Positions 33,872 to 45,221 of a DNA stretch of 64,000 nt are shown one piece after another. This DNA is from Strongylocentrotus droebachiensis. Its lineage: Eukaryota; Echinodermata; Echinoidea; Camarodonta; Strongylocentrotidae. Position numbers and translations under genes: made by a program. A model generated the notes under the pieces. The model was given only the letters and a program-made list of their open reading frames with translations. It was not told the DNA's origin and ran no database searches. The stretch is taken from contig JAVYIG010002375.1 in assembly GCA_035222895.1 (NCBI GenBank), positions 62,001-126,000 of the forward strand. Direction: 5' to 3'. Each line of letters opens with the position of its first letter. Position 1 is the first letter of the stretch.

Positions 33872-34271
33872 AAACTCACCCTGGTTAGCGGTTGTCCTTG
33901 TCAACATTCCCATGAAGAACAACATTAACGATCCCATAGAGAACTTCATGACTGAGGATATTATCTGAGAAGAAAATTTAAAATATGATGATTTAAAAAA
34001 AAAGGAAGATTACAATAATAACAAACTTTTCTTTCTTTCAACTTTTTCATTTGGATTATAACGAAAACATCTTTATACGTGACACTCCATTCTCCGACCT
34101 ACTTCTGTAACAGCGTCAAGTTTGGATTAGCCCATATCCAAATGTCTCAAAAAAGACACTTTCGATGTCTTTTGTTGTTTCCATCATTATCGGTATCATA
34201 TGGGACATCAAATTACCAAATACCATGAAATTGGCATTTTGATATCAACAATTAAAATATAGCAAACTTAC

Positions 34272-34363
34272 TTTGATCTCTGGAAGCTTGGAACATGTAA
34301 GTGAGAGGACGTGTGTCGAAATCGAAGACTGCGCAACAAACGCAAATGGCTGTCGAGTATATA
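34272..34363 (-). promoter_or_regulatory. Gene B non-coding first exon with TATA box and initiator
   Basis: Counterpart of the gene A first exon. The donor (AAAGTAAGTTT, reverse strand) abuts 34272. The CAGT initiator-like A is at 34330 and TATATA at 34358-34363, again 33 nt upstream. Homology to the gene A promoter continues to about 34480 and then stops in repeat DNA, so B keeps only about 120 bp of shared upstream sequence before the two copies diverge. The expected transcript would start near 34330 and splice to the acceptor upstream of 33949. Inferred from motifs and conservation. Confidence 0.45.
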
Positions 34364-34830
34364 GCTGCGAGAACGCAATAACATAATGTCATTACAAGAC
34401 ATAATGTGCCTGCATGTGTACGTGACTTTGAGCGGTCTAGTGTCAACATAAAAGGGTGAACTGGCTCTGATAGGAAATTGTATTGTATTGTTGTATTGTA
34501 TTGGTTTATTGAGATAAAAATCATCGGACATGCAGCTAAAAGCTGAAATTGTTCAATTTACAGAGTAAAAAAGTACATGGCATAACATTGCATTGATAAC
34601 ACATTAAAATATATAGCCCACTTAACAAATATTGTGTATATTTAAATAGGATTTACAGTTTCATTGATGATATAAAGTTGTCATTCGTTTTACATGAGAT
34701 AAAAAATTGATAATTAACAATTTACAGGTTCATTGCAACAGTGATACGTAGGTGGGATAACATTTAGATGTTTATACAGATAAAATACGATAAAAGATAA
34801 GATATTAAAGCTAAGTTTCAATATTGGTTA

Positions 34831-35110
34831 AACAAGGTGATGTTCCTGAATTAAGCGAAATTGGCAAATTAATATTACATCAGAAAGTATAAAGTGAAGA
34901 AACCTTGAATGAATTAAATATAGTGATGATAAATATGTAATGTTGACATCGACAAAGATAAATATTAACAAGGTGATGGTCCTGAATTCAGCGAAATTGG
35001 CAAATTAATATTACATCAGAGAGTATAAAGTGAAAAAACCTTGAATTAATTAAATATAGTTATGATAAAGATGTAATGTTGAAATCGACAAAGATAAATA
35101 TTAACAAGTA
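34831..35110. repeat. Two 136-bp tandem units upstream of gene B
   Basis: AACAAGGTGATG..CCTGAATT starts at 34831 and 34967, and a third start is at 35103. This lies in a stretch (34484-35240) absent from unit A that opens with a TGTATTG repeat, which suggests the 3' end of an antisense L2/CR1-like retroposon. No reverse transcriptase frame is seen. Confidence 0.55.
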
Positions 35111-35274
35111 AAAAGGCTATTTCACATTGATTGAAACATTCTCAAGTTCTGTTATTAATTGATATTGCACATAGAAGAGGAGATACAAAAGTAGCAATCA
35201 GTAGATGAGAGGAGATACAAAAGTCGTTACCATGGATAAGACAGAGGCTTGAAACCTCAAAGCCAAGACTTAAA

Positions 35275-35446
35275 GGCCCGAATTCACAAAGCAAGGTTTG
35301 AGCTCAGACCGGGTTTGAGCTCAAACCTCCTTTTGTCTCGCCAAACCTCCTTTTGTTATTTACAAACCAGGTTTGTAAATAACAAAAGAAGGTTTGGCGA
35401 AACAAAAGGAGGTTTGACCTCAAACCTTGCTTTGTGAATTCGGGCC
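35275..35446. mobile_element. Near-perfect palindromic MITE
   Basis: A 172-bp palindrome with ends GGCCCGAATTCACAAAGCAA / TTGCTTTGTGAATTCGGGCC. It would fold end to end into one hairpin. The related flank in unit A (about 22765-22780) lacks it. Confidence 0.75.
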
Positions 35447-35769
35447 AATTTGTTTTAATTAATTCTGGGGTTCACTCCAAAAAGACACAAAGAAAATGTG
35501 CTATCATTATGAGAGTATCGGCGCTGCCTTGAAGAGAGCAATAACAAATGGTGACAGATTTCTTTTTTTCTTCTTCAAAGTGGAAACGTCGCCCAAAAGG
35601 GGCACTTCTTTGAAAAGCTAAATAGGTAGCACCAGTGGCGTACCTGGTATGCCTCGTCAGGGGGGGGGGGGGGGGGTGCGATTTGGACGAGCAAGGGGAT
35701 TTTGTGGGTGTGGAATGGGGTTAAGTTGACTAGTCCCAATGAGACAGTAGGTGTCTTGTTGATATTAAT

Positions 35770-36231
35770 TGTAAACTTCGAATTTTGCCAAACTTCTTGA
35801 ACTTGACCTTGTTAAAATTGGCAAAGAGGAATGATGCTGGATATAAACTTAAAGTTCCACACGCTCTAGTCTCGTCTCAGTTTCTTCATCGACATGTCTC
35901 AATTTCTGTCTCACTCACTAGCATTCGACTTACACTGCGCATCTCACGATGTCGACGTCCAAAAAGCACATCATTATCAATATCAGTCCAAAAGGTGCCT
36001 TGCACGTATACTTTATTCGTCCCAATTATCACGATGATGTACAGTGGCTAATCATGAGAAGTATGTCATAAAAGAGCAAGAGAATAGTGTTGTAGTAGAC
36101 TAGTACAAGTAGGTTGAAAACTGTTATGCTTTCCATCTCCATGGCACATCTTCCCCTTCCATCTTGTTTCTATGCACTGATTTATATAACTTTCACCGTA
36201 GATGGCGTTAACCTAATAGTTTGTATCAACA
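35770..36231 (-). repeat. 3' LTR of the BEL/Pao element
   Basis: 462 bp, reads identical to 45222-45683, including a chance 88-codon open frame on the plus strand present in both copies. Confidence 0.92.
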
Positions 36232-38196
36232 TTCCGGCCCCTTAATTATATCTCTAAAAAATATAATTACTATAATTTTTCAAAATTCACATTAACCTAA
36301 ACTTTCATGAATTAAGAAACCTGACCGATGCATACTCTACAAACAAGGAACAAACACCCTTTCCTATACCGAGTAACCTTAAATTCCTTCATACAAAGTA
36401 TAGTTTACCTTTACTACGGTCCCTAAGCCTGCTAGTGTCCTCACATGCAATACCTTTTCCTATATAAAGTGTCCTCAGATATCTTTTAACAAAGTAAAGC
36501 TACCTTAACTGAAATCTACACATTATCCTCAATACCTAGGATTGCATTCCTAACTGCATCTGTGAAACAGATTACACCTTTACCGGTACCTAATATCTAG
36601 ACTGTATACCTATAGTCTTCACTATAAAATAAAACCAGTTACGTGAAGGCAAGTTTATAAACATGTAATGCAAAATTGCAAATCAATACAAACTCTAAAT
36701 GTATCTGCAAAGTTATAATACATTTTAAACTTTTAACAAAACTATAGAAGTTCTAATTTAACAAGATTAGGATGCATCTAAAAAGGTCAACTGACATTTG
36801 AGCACTTTCAATAGGTATTGCTTCTCCTTGTAGCAATGACATTATACGTTTGATCATCTTTAAAACAACAACACATTAAGTACACAAATAATTCACATTT
36901 TTTAACCTTTTCTCGATACCCTTCTTTGAGTGATCCTTGCTGTACCAATCAATATATTAAACATCAAGAATTGTACTTGTAATGTGATTCTTGAAACAAA
37001 ACATAAATTATTTGCTTATGCCACTTCTGGATGCTAATAAAAGGTACTTCTAATACATGCACTTTTCTCTGCACATAAGCATACATGCACTAATGTAGTA
37101 CATGTAACCTTCCAAAAAAAAGATAACATTATTCTTCCAATAGATCAATTTACACCTTTTCTTCTCTTTACTTGTTTAAGTAAATGTCAAATACACTTGG
37201 AACAAACTAGTAATTTGATCACAATGCTTAGGGTGCAAAATTTACATTCAAGTAAAAGAACAGTAATCCAAGCAATTATTTAACTCTTGGTACATATATA
37301 TCTGAGTTAAAAGCACTACAAAATGACACAAAAACATTACATTCAATACTAAAATGCATTAGATTAATCTCCTTTTTTCTTATGCCAAATGAAATAATGA
37401 AATGCATGTTACATAAAAAAGTTACATGAAAATGTAATTTACAAATTTCTTGATGAAACTTAAGTCCTTCAGTCACGTCTAGTGTTCTTGATGGTATATA
37501 TTTATAATATAACTCAGCAAATATCATGGTTCTCATCAAAGTTCCTTCTTCTTTATAAATGCAGAAAAATGTCCATTGTATTCGGCATCAGAAGTTTTCC
37601 ATTTTAATGTTACTATAGTTCTCCTTGTTCTAACTAAATCTGCAGGCACATATCCAGCTAAACTTGATATTATAATACTGCGTTGCTTGGTTGATCCTTG
37701 CTCCGTTGCACAATAATAAGTGTCAACAATTCAGAGTCGTTGCTTGTATTTCATAAAAACAAACGCATTTAAACAGATGAACCCTTTCATTCCTTTATGC
37801 TGTCGCGACTTTAATCTTTCATGAATTCAGCAACAATACTGCATTCATTCACTGAGGCAGAGCAAGTCGTGCACCTCATTAAAACAATAATTGATCAAAA
37901 TTATTTCAATATAAACTTTAATGATCCTGGTCTACTGTAGCACACAAAGTGATCGCAAATTATGAATTTGGTATCAATACCAGATTCATTTACTAGGGCA
38001 GAGCAAGTCGTGCACCCCGTATCTAACAATTAAATTAACCTATTCATAAAATGATTCCAACTGATCCGTCCAACGCGGAATATTGTTGATCCTGCTGGTT
38101 GAGAAATTAAATTCATGCCAATACTTGCGAAATGATCCATCAAAAACTTTCAGCAACAAATATCACTTTCGCTTTGTGTCAGATTTCCACTTGTGC
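36232..38196 (-). other. Long non-coding 3' segment of the BEL/Pao element
   Basis: About 1.97 kb between the gag-pol stop and the 3' LTR. AT-rich, with no long open frame on either strand and no env-like sequence that I can recognise. Confidence 0.6.
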
Positions 38197-41100
38197 TTAT
38201 TCTGCCTCCAATAACAAACACATTTTGGTCACCGGTCTGGTTAATGTTGTCATCTTCGTCTTCAGTCGGGCACTGCGCACCAATCCTCGGCTGTCTGGAT
38301 ACACGTCCTCCACTCGAGCCATCGGCCAGGAACATCGGGGAGCATTCTGGTCAGCAATCAGGACTATGTCACCAACTTGCAGACTTCGCTGAGGCTGCAA
38401 CCACTTCTGCCGTTGCTGCAAGGCAGGAAGGTACTCACGTACCCACCTTTTCCAGAAGATATCTGCTAGATATTGCATTTGTCTCCAACGTTTACTGGAG
38501 TACATGTCCTTGTCTGTGAACCGCCCAGGAGGTGGCGATGACGTTGTCTTGAACTGCAGCAAGTGATTTGGGGTTATAATGTTCAGATCATTCGGATCTT
38601 CCGATGATCTCGTTAGAGGCCTGCTGTTTATTATAGCCTCGATTTCACACATCAGCGTTTGTAGCTGCTCGTCACTTTGGCTGCTCTTCAGATGCTGCTC
38701 ATGAAGCACGGCATGGAGAATTTTTCGAATTGTTCTAATCTGTCTTTCCCAAACTCCTCCATAGTGTGAAGCTGCCGGAGGATTGAAGTTCCACTGTATT
38801 CCGTGAACTGCAGTGAAATGCACAATTTCCTCTTTTCGCCATTCCTTAAGGGCCTGTTTTAGCTCACTGCAAGCCCCTACGAAGTTGGTTCCATTGTCAG
38901 AATACAGTGCTTTAACTGGTCCTCTCCGACTCACAAATCGACGCATGGCATTTATACAAGAACTTGTGTCAAGGCTTCCAGCTACCTCTATATGGACTGC
39001 TCTGCAGGACATGCACGTAAACACAACTCCATAGCTTTTCTTGACACTGCGACCATGCTTTATCTCAAAGGGTCCAAAATAGTCCATTCCAGTGTGTGTG
39101 AACGGTGGTTCACATGCTTCTATTCTGCAACTGGGAAGATCCGCCATCTTCTGCGTGCTTGTTTTAGCCTGGTATTTCCTGCATACAATACACTTCCTGA
39201 TCACAGCCTTGATAAGTACACCTGCGCCAACTATCCAGTATTTCTGGCGCAACTCAGCTAGAACATGGTTATGCCCTTGGTGACCCACCTTACGATGCAC
39301 ATGCCTTATGAGGAGGGTCGAGACATGGTGGCTATCCGGTAGTATTATTTGGTGCTTGGCATTCTCTGGGATTTTGGCATTTCTCAATCTCCCTCCAACA
39401 CTCAGTAGCCCGTCTCGAATTTCTGGGTCTAGCTTCTCCAGTTGTGATCGTTTCCTTCTTGATATCTTAGTCTGATCGACATCTTTTGCTTTGGTACCAT
39501 CAGTCATTTCCCCTGGGAAATTCTGCCATTGAATGTAAGACACGATGGCCTTCTCAGCATCCTCTACATCATGGACTGTTAATGAAGAATCCTGCTGGAC
39601 ATCTGCGTCTTTTTTGGTTCTTTGCAGCAGCTTCGCCTTTAGTCTGAGCCACCAAGCTACTGCTCTTTTGAGTTTATTCCATTCAGAATAATGTTTCAGC
39701 AATCTCTCAACAGGTTGAACTTCATCAGCATGATCAACTATTCCTACCATGCAAGTTTTCTTTACCTCAAGACTTTCAGTTTCCTGAGATATGGACACAT
39801 CTACAGCCTTTGGCCATTCTTCCTTGGACTTGGTTAGGAACTCTGGGCCATTCTTCCAACCTGCCTTCTGCAGCAGCTCTTCTGCTTTCAAGCCCCTTGA
39901 ACAATCATCAGCGGGATTTCTTTTCGTGTCCACGTAGTTCCATTGTGCTGGACTGGATCCATCATGGATTATTGCCAAACGATTGGCTACGAATGTCTGA
40001 AATCTTGATGTCTCATTGCATATGTAGCGCAGTACTGTCATACTGTCCGTCCAGAAGTATGTCTCATTCACTGGTATCTCAAGTTCCCTTTTCAGCATCT
40101 GATCTACTCGAACAGCAACACATGCTGCTGTTAGTTCCATTCTTGGAATTGAGGTTTGCTTGAGAGGTGCCACCCTTGATTTGCTCATAATGAGCTGGCT
40201 CCTTGCTTCTCCCTTGCTGTTGCTTGTCCTTAAGTACGAAACAGTACCATAACCCTTCTCACTGGCATCAGCAAAGTGGTGCAGCGAGATCGACTCTGCA
40301 TCCTCAAATCCTGTTGATCTCAAGCATCTCTCTACCTTGAACCTTGACAACACCTGAAGCTCGTCTAACCATTCCTGCCACCTTTTCTTCAGGTTCAGTG
40401 GAATTTGCTCATCCCAACCGATTCTCTGTCTGCACAACTCTTGCAACAATTGTTTTGCCACCAAAATCACTGGTGAAACAAATCCTAAAGGATCGTATAC
40501 TGAGCTGACAACTGAAAGTATTCCTCTTTTTGTCGGAGGGCGATCCTTGATTAAGATGTTGAAGCCAAACTTGTCTGATTCTGCACACCAAAGAATTCCT
40601 AGTGCTCTCTCTTGTGGCAACTTGTCCTTGTGAAAGTCTAGCTCCTGCACTGTACTTGCTCTCTCCTCCTTGGGTATGGCATTCAATACTCTTCTGTCAT
40701 TGCTCATCCATTTTGTGAGGTGGAATCCTCCTTCCTTACAGGCTTCTTGTAGGCCCTCTGATAGCTCTGCAGCTTCCTGGACTGTTGAGCTTGAGTACAA
40801 ACAATCGTCAACATAAAAGTTGCGCTTGATGATATGTGCCACCTTGTCCTCTGCAAAGTCTTCTGCTGTGCGCTTCAGGGCATAATTGGCACAAGCTGGT
40901 GAAGATCTAGCCCCAAACACATGAACAGTCATGCGGTATTCCTCAATAGGTTGAGCGACATTGCCATCTGGCCACCACAGAAATCGATGTAGATCCTTTT
41001 CTTCCTTTAGCAGTTTCACTTGTGAGAACATGGCTTCTATGTCTGCCATTACTGCTATGCGGTCTTGACGAAACCTTGTTAATACACCCACCAAACTATT

Positions 41101-44049
41101 TGTGAGGTCCGGCCCCTGTAGAAGATTGTCATTCAGTGACTTGCCCTTGAAAGAAGCTGCACAGTCATACACCACTCTAATTTTTTGCTTCTGTGGGTGA
41201 TATACACCATGGTGAGGAATAAACCACATCCTTCCATCTTCTCTAAGGAACTCGTCTTCTGGTACTCTTTCAGCGTACTGTTTGTCCAGCACCTTATCCA
41301 TAAACCCTGCATACTCTCTATGGAACTGCGGCTGTCTAGCGAACTTCCTCTGAAGGTGTGCTGCCCTTTGTTCAGCTTGTGGTCTATTATTAGGCATCAC
41401 CACATTCCTATCCTTGAAAGGTAGCCCCACTTGATAATGGCCGTCTATGTGCTCTGTCGACCTCTTCATTTCTCTCAGGAACCTCTGGTCCTCTCTTGAT
41501 TTCTCTGGCTTGTCATCTGCAACCCTTTCACTAAAGTCATGGTTAAACATTGTGATTAGTTGCTGGTCAATGTCCTTCTTCACGGATACACGATGTGAAG
41601 ATATCTTCCTTGGAGTACCTGGCTTTGTCACACCACTTACTGCCCATCCCAACAGTGTCCTGTATGCATATGGTCCACCATATTCACTGTTTACAACTTC
41701 TAATGGTTCTGCAGCTCTTGGGACATTGTTTCCGATAAGGAGACCGACATCACAGGATATATCAGGGAGGTTCAGGTGTCTGAGATACGAATATTCCTTC
41801 AAGTGAGCTGTTGTAGGGATTTCTTCCTTGCTCACTGGTATGGTGTCTTGGACAAACACCTCCTGGAGATCTATGATGTTATTTCCTTTTAGATCCATAA
41901 CTTCCAAGTCCTTCAAAACTTGACATCTTATCACCTTATCTTGTGTCATTGTTTGAAGATGGATATTGGTGAGTTGCCCTCTTGTTTGTAGTCCTTTCCT
42001 GACTGCCTCTGTACAGAAAACTGCATTGCTTCCGTTGTCTAAGAAAGCGTACGTCTGCATCTGACATCCAGACTCCCTCGATCGGACTACCACTGGAATT
42101 ACAACAGGTAGCGTATTGGATTCACTGCTGTAATTTGTCATTGACCGTTTATTGTCAGCTTCACTCGAAACATCTGTTGGCATGCTTACATTGTCAGCTT
42201 CCCTTGAAACACCTGTCGACATGCTTACATCAGCAGTAGGGGCATTTTTCTCCACCTTCCGTTCTTGGCTATGTGAAGCAGTCATATTCTCTGGTCTGTG
42301 CAACACAGTAGGATGCTTCTTCTTGCACGTTTTACATGTCATTCGATTCTTGCAATTCTTTGCCAGATGTCCAGACTTCTCCAAGCATGCAAAGCAAAGC
42401 CACTTGGACTTGCAGAATTGAACTCTGTCTGCATGAGGCATGCCCCCAAGTTTCTCGCAATGCTCTAAGCTGTGGTTTGCTGTCTTGCAGTACATGCAAT
42501 TATCTGGCTTAACATCCTTCTCTATGGCGTTCGTGTTGAAGCTCTGCCTAGTAACAGACTTAGCCTTGGTCTGCTTACTCTCTCCTTGCTTGGTTGGAGC
42601 TGACCCTGTTATATCCCCATACACAGGATTGTTGATCACACGAGCTTGCTTGCTAGCAAATCTCACAACATCTTGGAATGTTATGAATTCATTTGCCTCC
42701 TGTAAATTGTCTGCTGTGACCCTCCACTGAGCTCGATTCTTGAATGGAAGCTTCATGATGACCATCCTTATTGTCTGTGAATTATTGATTTCCTGCTCAA
42801 GATGAAGATCTTTAGCTAAGTTACCCAGCTCGGTAAGGAACAAGGAGTATTTCTGCAACGCCTCACCATCTTCTGCCTTCACCATAGGCCATGCAGTTGC
42901 CTTGCTCATCATTGCGTCAAGAGCCAAGTATCTGTTTCCAAACTTGGCCTCCAATAAGGCTTTGGCCTTCATGAAATTCTGCATCGGTTGGTCACCAAAC
43001 ATGCAGCTTCGAACGATTTCATTTGCCTGGCCTCTTGTGTACTGCTCTAGAAAATATATCTTGTCAGAATAGTCTGATGTTGCTGATTCGATGACGTGTT
43101 CAAAGGCCCTCTTGAAAGTGTGGTATTGCAATGGGTTCCCATCAAATGACTGAACATGTCTTTGAGGCAATGCTGACTTCATGTGGCACTCTAGTAATAA
43201 CTGAGTAAGGTTGTTTTGTTGCCTCTGTATCTCCATCCAATCACCTGCAGCAGCATCTTGCCTTCCAGCACTATTTTGGGATATAAGCTCTCGTTCCCTA
43301 ATCTGCTGCATGTCTGCAGATCTTGCATTATGATGCACTTGAGTCGATCCTCTAGGCACTTGCCTCATTAGCTCATTAGCTTCAGTTCTTGCAGGGACTG
43401 ATGTATGAGCAGCTTTCCTGTTCATTTGCTCCGGTCTATACTCTTGTCTAAGCATAGGTTGGGCAATAGTCTGTGGCTCATTTATGATGTTAGATGAAGG
43501 ATGCATATGGCTCGTTTCTATCTGCCCTTCTTGTAACATTTCTCCTTCTAACTGCTTGATCACAGCAATTTTAGCAGCTGTTGCTGCTAGCTCCGTTTCA
43601 TAGTCAAACTGCTCCCTTTCTCTCTGAATCAATTGAGCTTGTTCTTCTAAGGCTTGTTTTCTTTGTAAGCGTTCATGTCTTATCTGCAGCTCAGCTTGCC
43701 TTGTAACTGCTTCTACCTTAGCTTGAGACGTACTGCTATGAACGCTTCCTTCACCACTGGCTACCGATGATTGCCCCATTCTCTTTGTGACTCCTAATTG
43801 GGAAACACTATCACCTGGTTCAAGGTCCTCACAGTGACCATTAAAGGAATATCCTCCTTCTCCTAGACCTTGTACTGCACCCGGTAGAAAGAACTCTGTT
43901 CCCAGCCCACCGAGACTCTGACTGTCTTTCTCATTCATATCTTGTCTAACATTTGGTCCTCCTTGTCCTTCATGGACCAATGATTGCACCTGATTATCCT
44001 GACTATGTTGCTCCATCATGTAGCGTTTATAATCTGCAAACATTCCCAA
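38197..44049 (-). CDS. Gag-Pol polyprotein of the BEL/Pao element (1950 aa)
   Basis: Domains in order: a charged coiled-coil N-terminal segment (about residues 110-190), a Gag domain of the DUF1759 kind (about 290-480), CCHC-like zinc knuckles (about 530-610), an aspartic protease of the DUF1758 kind with FLDNGSNAVF (about 690), BEL/Pao reverse transcriptase with YVDDCLYSS (about 1110), the Pao-specific peptidase A17-like/RNase H region (HHFADASEKGYG), an integrase zinc domain and core (MDYFGPF, then SDNGTNF), and a DUF5641-like C-terminus. This order and the conserved blocks are diagnostic of BEL/Pao. One uninterrupted frame. Domain limits are estimates. Confidence 0.93.
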   Translation of the reverse strand: MGMFADYKRYMMEQHSQDNQVQSLVHEGQGGPNVRQDMNEKDSQSLGGLGTEFFLPGAVQGLGEGGYSFNGHCEDLEPGDSVSQLGVTKRMGQSSVASGEGSVHSSTSQAKVEAVTRQAELQIRHERLQRKQALEEQAQLIQREREQFDYETELAATAAKIAVIKQLEGEMLQEGQIETSHMHPSSNIINEPQTIAQPMLRQEYRPEQMNRKAAHTSVPARTEANELMRQVPRGSTQVHHNARSADMQQIRERELISQNSAGRQDAAAGDWMEIQRQQNNLTQLLLECHMKSALPQRHVQSFDGNPLQYHTFKRAFEHVIESATSDYSDKIYFLEQYTRGQANEIVRSCMFGDQPMQNFMKAKALLEAKFGNRYLALDAMMSKATAWPMVKAEDGEALQKYSLFLTELGNLAKDLHLEQEINNSQTIRMVIMKLPFKNRAQWRVTADNLQEANEFITFQDVVRFASKQARVINNPVYGDITGSAPTKQGESKQTKAKSVTRQSFNTNAIEKDVKPDNCMYCKTANHSLEHCEKLGGMPHADRVQFCKSKWLCFACLEKSGHLAKNCKNRMTCKTCKKKHPTVLHRPENMTASHSQERKVEKNAPTADVSMSTGVSREADNVSMPTDVSSEADNKRSMTNYSSESNTLPVVIPVVVRSRESGCQMQTYAFLDNGSNAVFCTEAVRKGLQTRGQLTNIHLQTMTQDKVIRCQVLKDLEVMDLKGNNIIDLQEVFVQDTIPVSKEEIPTTAHLKEYSYLRHLNLPDISCDVGLLIGNNVPRAAEPLEVVNSEYGGPYAYRTLLGWAVSGVTKPGTPRKISSHRVSVKKDIDQQLITMFNHDFSERVADDKPEKSREDQRFLREMKRSTEHIDGHYQVGLPFKDRNVVMPNNRPQAEQRAAHLQRKFARQPQFHREYAGFMDKVLDKQYAERVPEDEFLREDGRMWFIPHHGVYHPQKQKIRVVYDCAASFKGKSLNDNLLQGPDLTNSLVGVLTRFRQDRIAVMADIEAMFSQVKLLKEEKDLHRFLWWPDGNVAQPIEEYRMTVHVFGARSSPACANYALKRTAEDFAEDKVAHIIKRNFYVDDCLYSSSTVQEAAELSEGLQEACKEGGFHLTKWMSNDRRVLNAIPKEERASTVQELDFHKDKLPQERALGILWCAESDKFGFNILIKDRPPTKRGILSVVSSVYDPLGFVSPVILVAKQLLQELCRQRIGWDEQIPLNLKKRWQEWLDELQVLSRFKVERCLRSTGFEDAESISLHHFADASEKGYGTVSYLRTSNSKGEARSQLIMSKSRVAPLKQTSIPRMELTAACVAVRVDQMLKRELEIPVNETYFWTDSMTVLRYICNETSRFQTFVANRLAIIHDGSSPAQWNYVDTKRNPADDCSRGLKAEELLQKAGWKNGPEFLTKSKEEWPKAVDVSISQETESLEVKKTCMVGIVDHADEVQPVERLLKHYSEWNKLKRAVAWWLRLKAKLLQRTKKDADVQQDSSLTVHDVEDAEKAIVSYIQWQNFPGEMTDGTKAKDVDQTKISRRKRSQLEKLDPEIRDGLLSVGGRLRNAKIPENAKHQIILPDSHHVSTLLIRHVHRKVGHQGHNHVLAELRQKYWIVGAGVLIKAVIRKCIVCRKYQAKTSTQKMADLPSCRIEACEPPFTHTGMDYFGPFEIKHGRSVKKSYGVVFTCMSCRAVHIEVAGSLDTSSCINAMRRFVSRRGPVKALYSDNGTNFVGACSELKQALKEWRKEEIVHFTAVHGIQWNFNPPAASHYGGVWERQIRTIRKILHAVLHEQHLKSSQSDEQLQTLMCEIEAIINSRPLTRSSEDPNDLNIITPNHLLQFKTTSSPPPGRFTDKDMYSSKRWRQMQYLADIFWKRWVREYLPALQQRQKWLQPQRSLQVGDIVLIADQNAPRCSWPMARVEDVYPDSRGLVRSARLKTKMTTLTRPVTKMCLLLEAE

Positions 44050-45221
44050 CTGACTTTCACAAGATCCACAATATGTTCTGTTGATTGCAGTAAAGCTTGG
44101 TCCTATTCTACCTAAGCTTGTCTAGTCCTGTTTCTCGATCACTGAAGTCTAATTCTGCACCTTATCAATGCAGAATAATCCTTGTACCTGTACATGTAGA
44201 CTGGTTCTTGCACTCCTGGTCAAAGTTCAAACTTATGTTTAGTTCATGATCAATTCACTTTGATCCTGTTCTTCAAAAATATTTAGCCCAGCTAAAATAT
44301 TTGATCTTGGTTGTAGGTCTACTTGAAAGTATACTGCATGGTAACGTTACATAAACGTTAACTTACTATATGGGATGCTGAGTTGCTTCACGAATTGCAT
44401 TTCCCCATGTCAATTTCCCTGTATTCTGTTAACTGGTGCTTGGTCCTGGTAGCTAGGCTACTTAATTCCTTACTCCAGATCTGTCTGAATTCTTCTGAAT
44501 GAGACTATGCTAGCCTCTACCATTGACTGTACACTGCCTCACCTGTCCTGATCAGCCTTAAACCTGCATAGATCTAAGCCTATACATATAGACCTAGATA
44601 ATTAGATCTGAAGTCCTGGTCTAGTTCCTAATTACTAGACATTAAACAGATCCACCTTACTCCTTGTCTTGGGCTGTACTGGCTCGTACAATGTCCAATC
44701 CCTATTTGGCTCATCAACATTCAGAATCAAACTTGTCCTTAACTTGGACCTGGTCTAGTCTAGACTGCATCTTCTTTAGACCAAGACCATTCATGGGTCT
44801 AGCGCCAAACAGACCTTAACTTCCCTGGAGTTAAAGAGTACTTGCTTCCTAATTATGTCATAGTAACTGCATGCACGTCTCATTATTCATTGCAGCTCAC
44901 TTGTCTTGGCTAGCCTTTCTTGGACCTGGTCTAGTATAGGGTCTAGATCTCCATTCATGAGTCTACTGTCTAGATCTAATCTAGATCTAGACTTCCTTGG
45001 TCTGACTTGACCATCATTATAATCATGCATAGATCATCACAGCTCACTGTTCATAAGACTTTATATTACAGTCTTTATTCATGCATCTTAGTTTCTACTC
45101 AGTAACTTGTCATCCTGAACTTGGTCCTGGACCTGGTCTTTATTGCCTTGACTTGTGTTATAACGTTAAGCCAGTTTGCACCTGATACTCGGTCATAACG
45201 TTAATTAAGCCAGTTTTCAAC

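Larger units (their letters stand above)
26283..33949 (-). pseudogene. Gene B: close copy of gene A, probably broken by a 5-nt loss in exon 4
   Basis: The same seven-exon structure as gene A: 33880-33949, 33011-33126, 31646-31690, 30617-30721, 28663-28798, 27060-27548 and 26283-26387. The signal peptide starts MKFSMGSLMLFF. Cys-loop residues, the loop B Trp, the CC pair and all four membrane segments are recognisable, and the M1-M4 coding part is nearly identical to A. Exon 4 is 105 nt instead of 110. Relative to A it lacks 5 nt near its 3' end, just after the codons for VFVPD. This shifts the frame and brings a TAA early in exon 5 (about 11 codons on). No alternative donor restoring the frame was obvious. 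All splice sites remain good, so it is either a recent pseudogene or yields a truncated ectodomain fragment. Exon 4 differs from A at many residues. A SINE lies 8 nt past the exon 1 donor. An assembly error at the 5-nt site cannot be excluded. Confidence 0.7.

Noticed and set aside
35785-36051. 88-codon frame present identically at 45237-45503
   Set aside because: It lies inside the BEL/Pao LTR on the strand opposite to the element and is identical only because the LTRs are.
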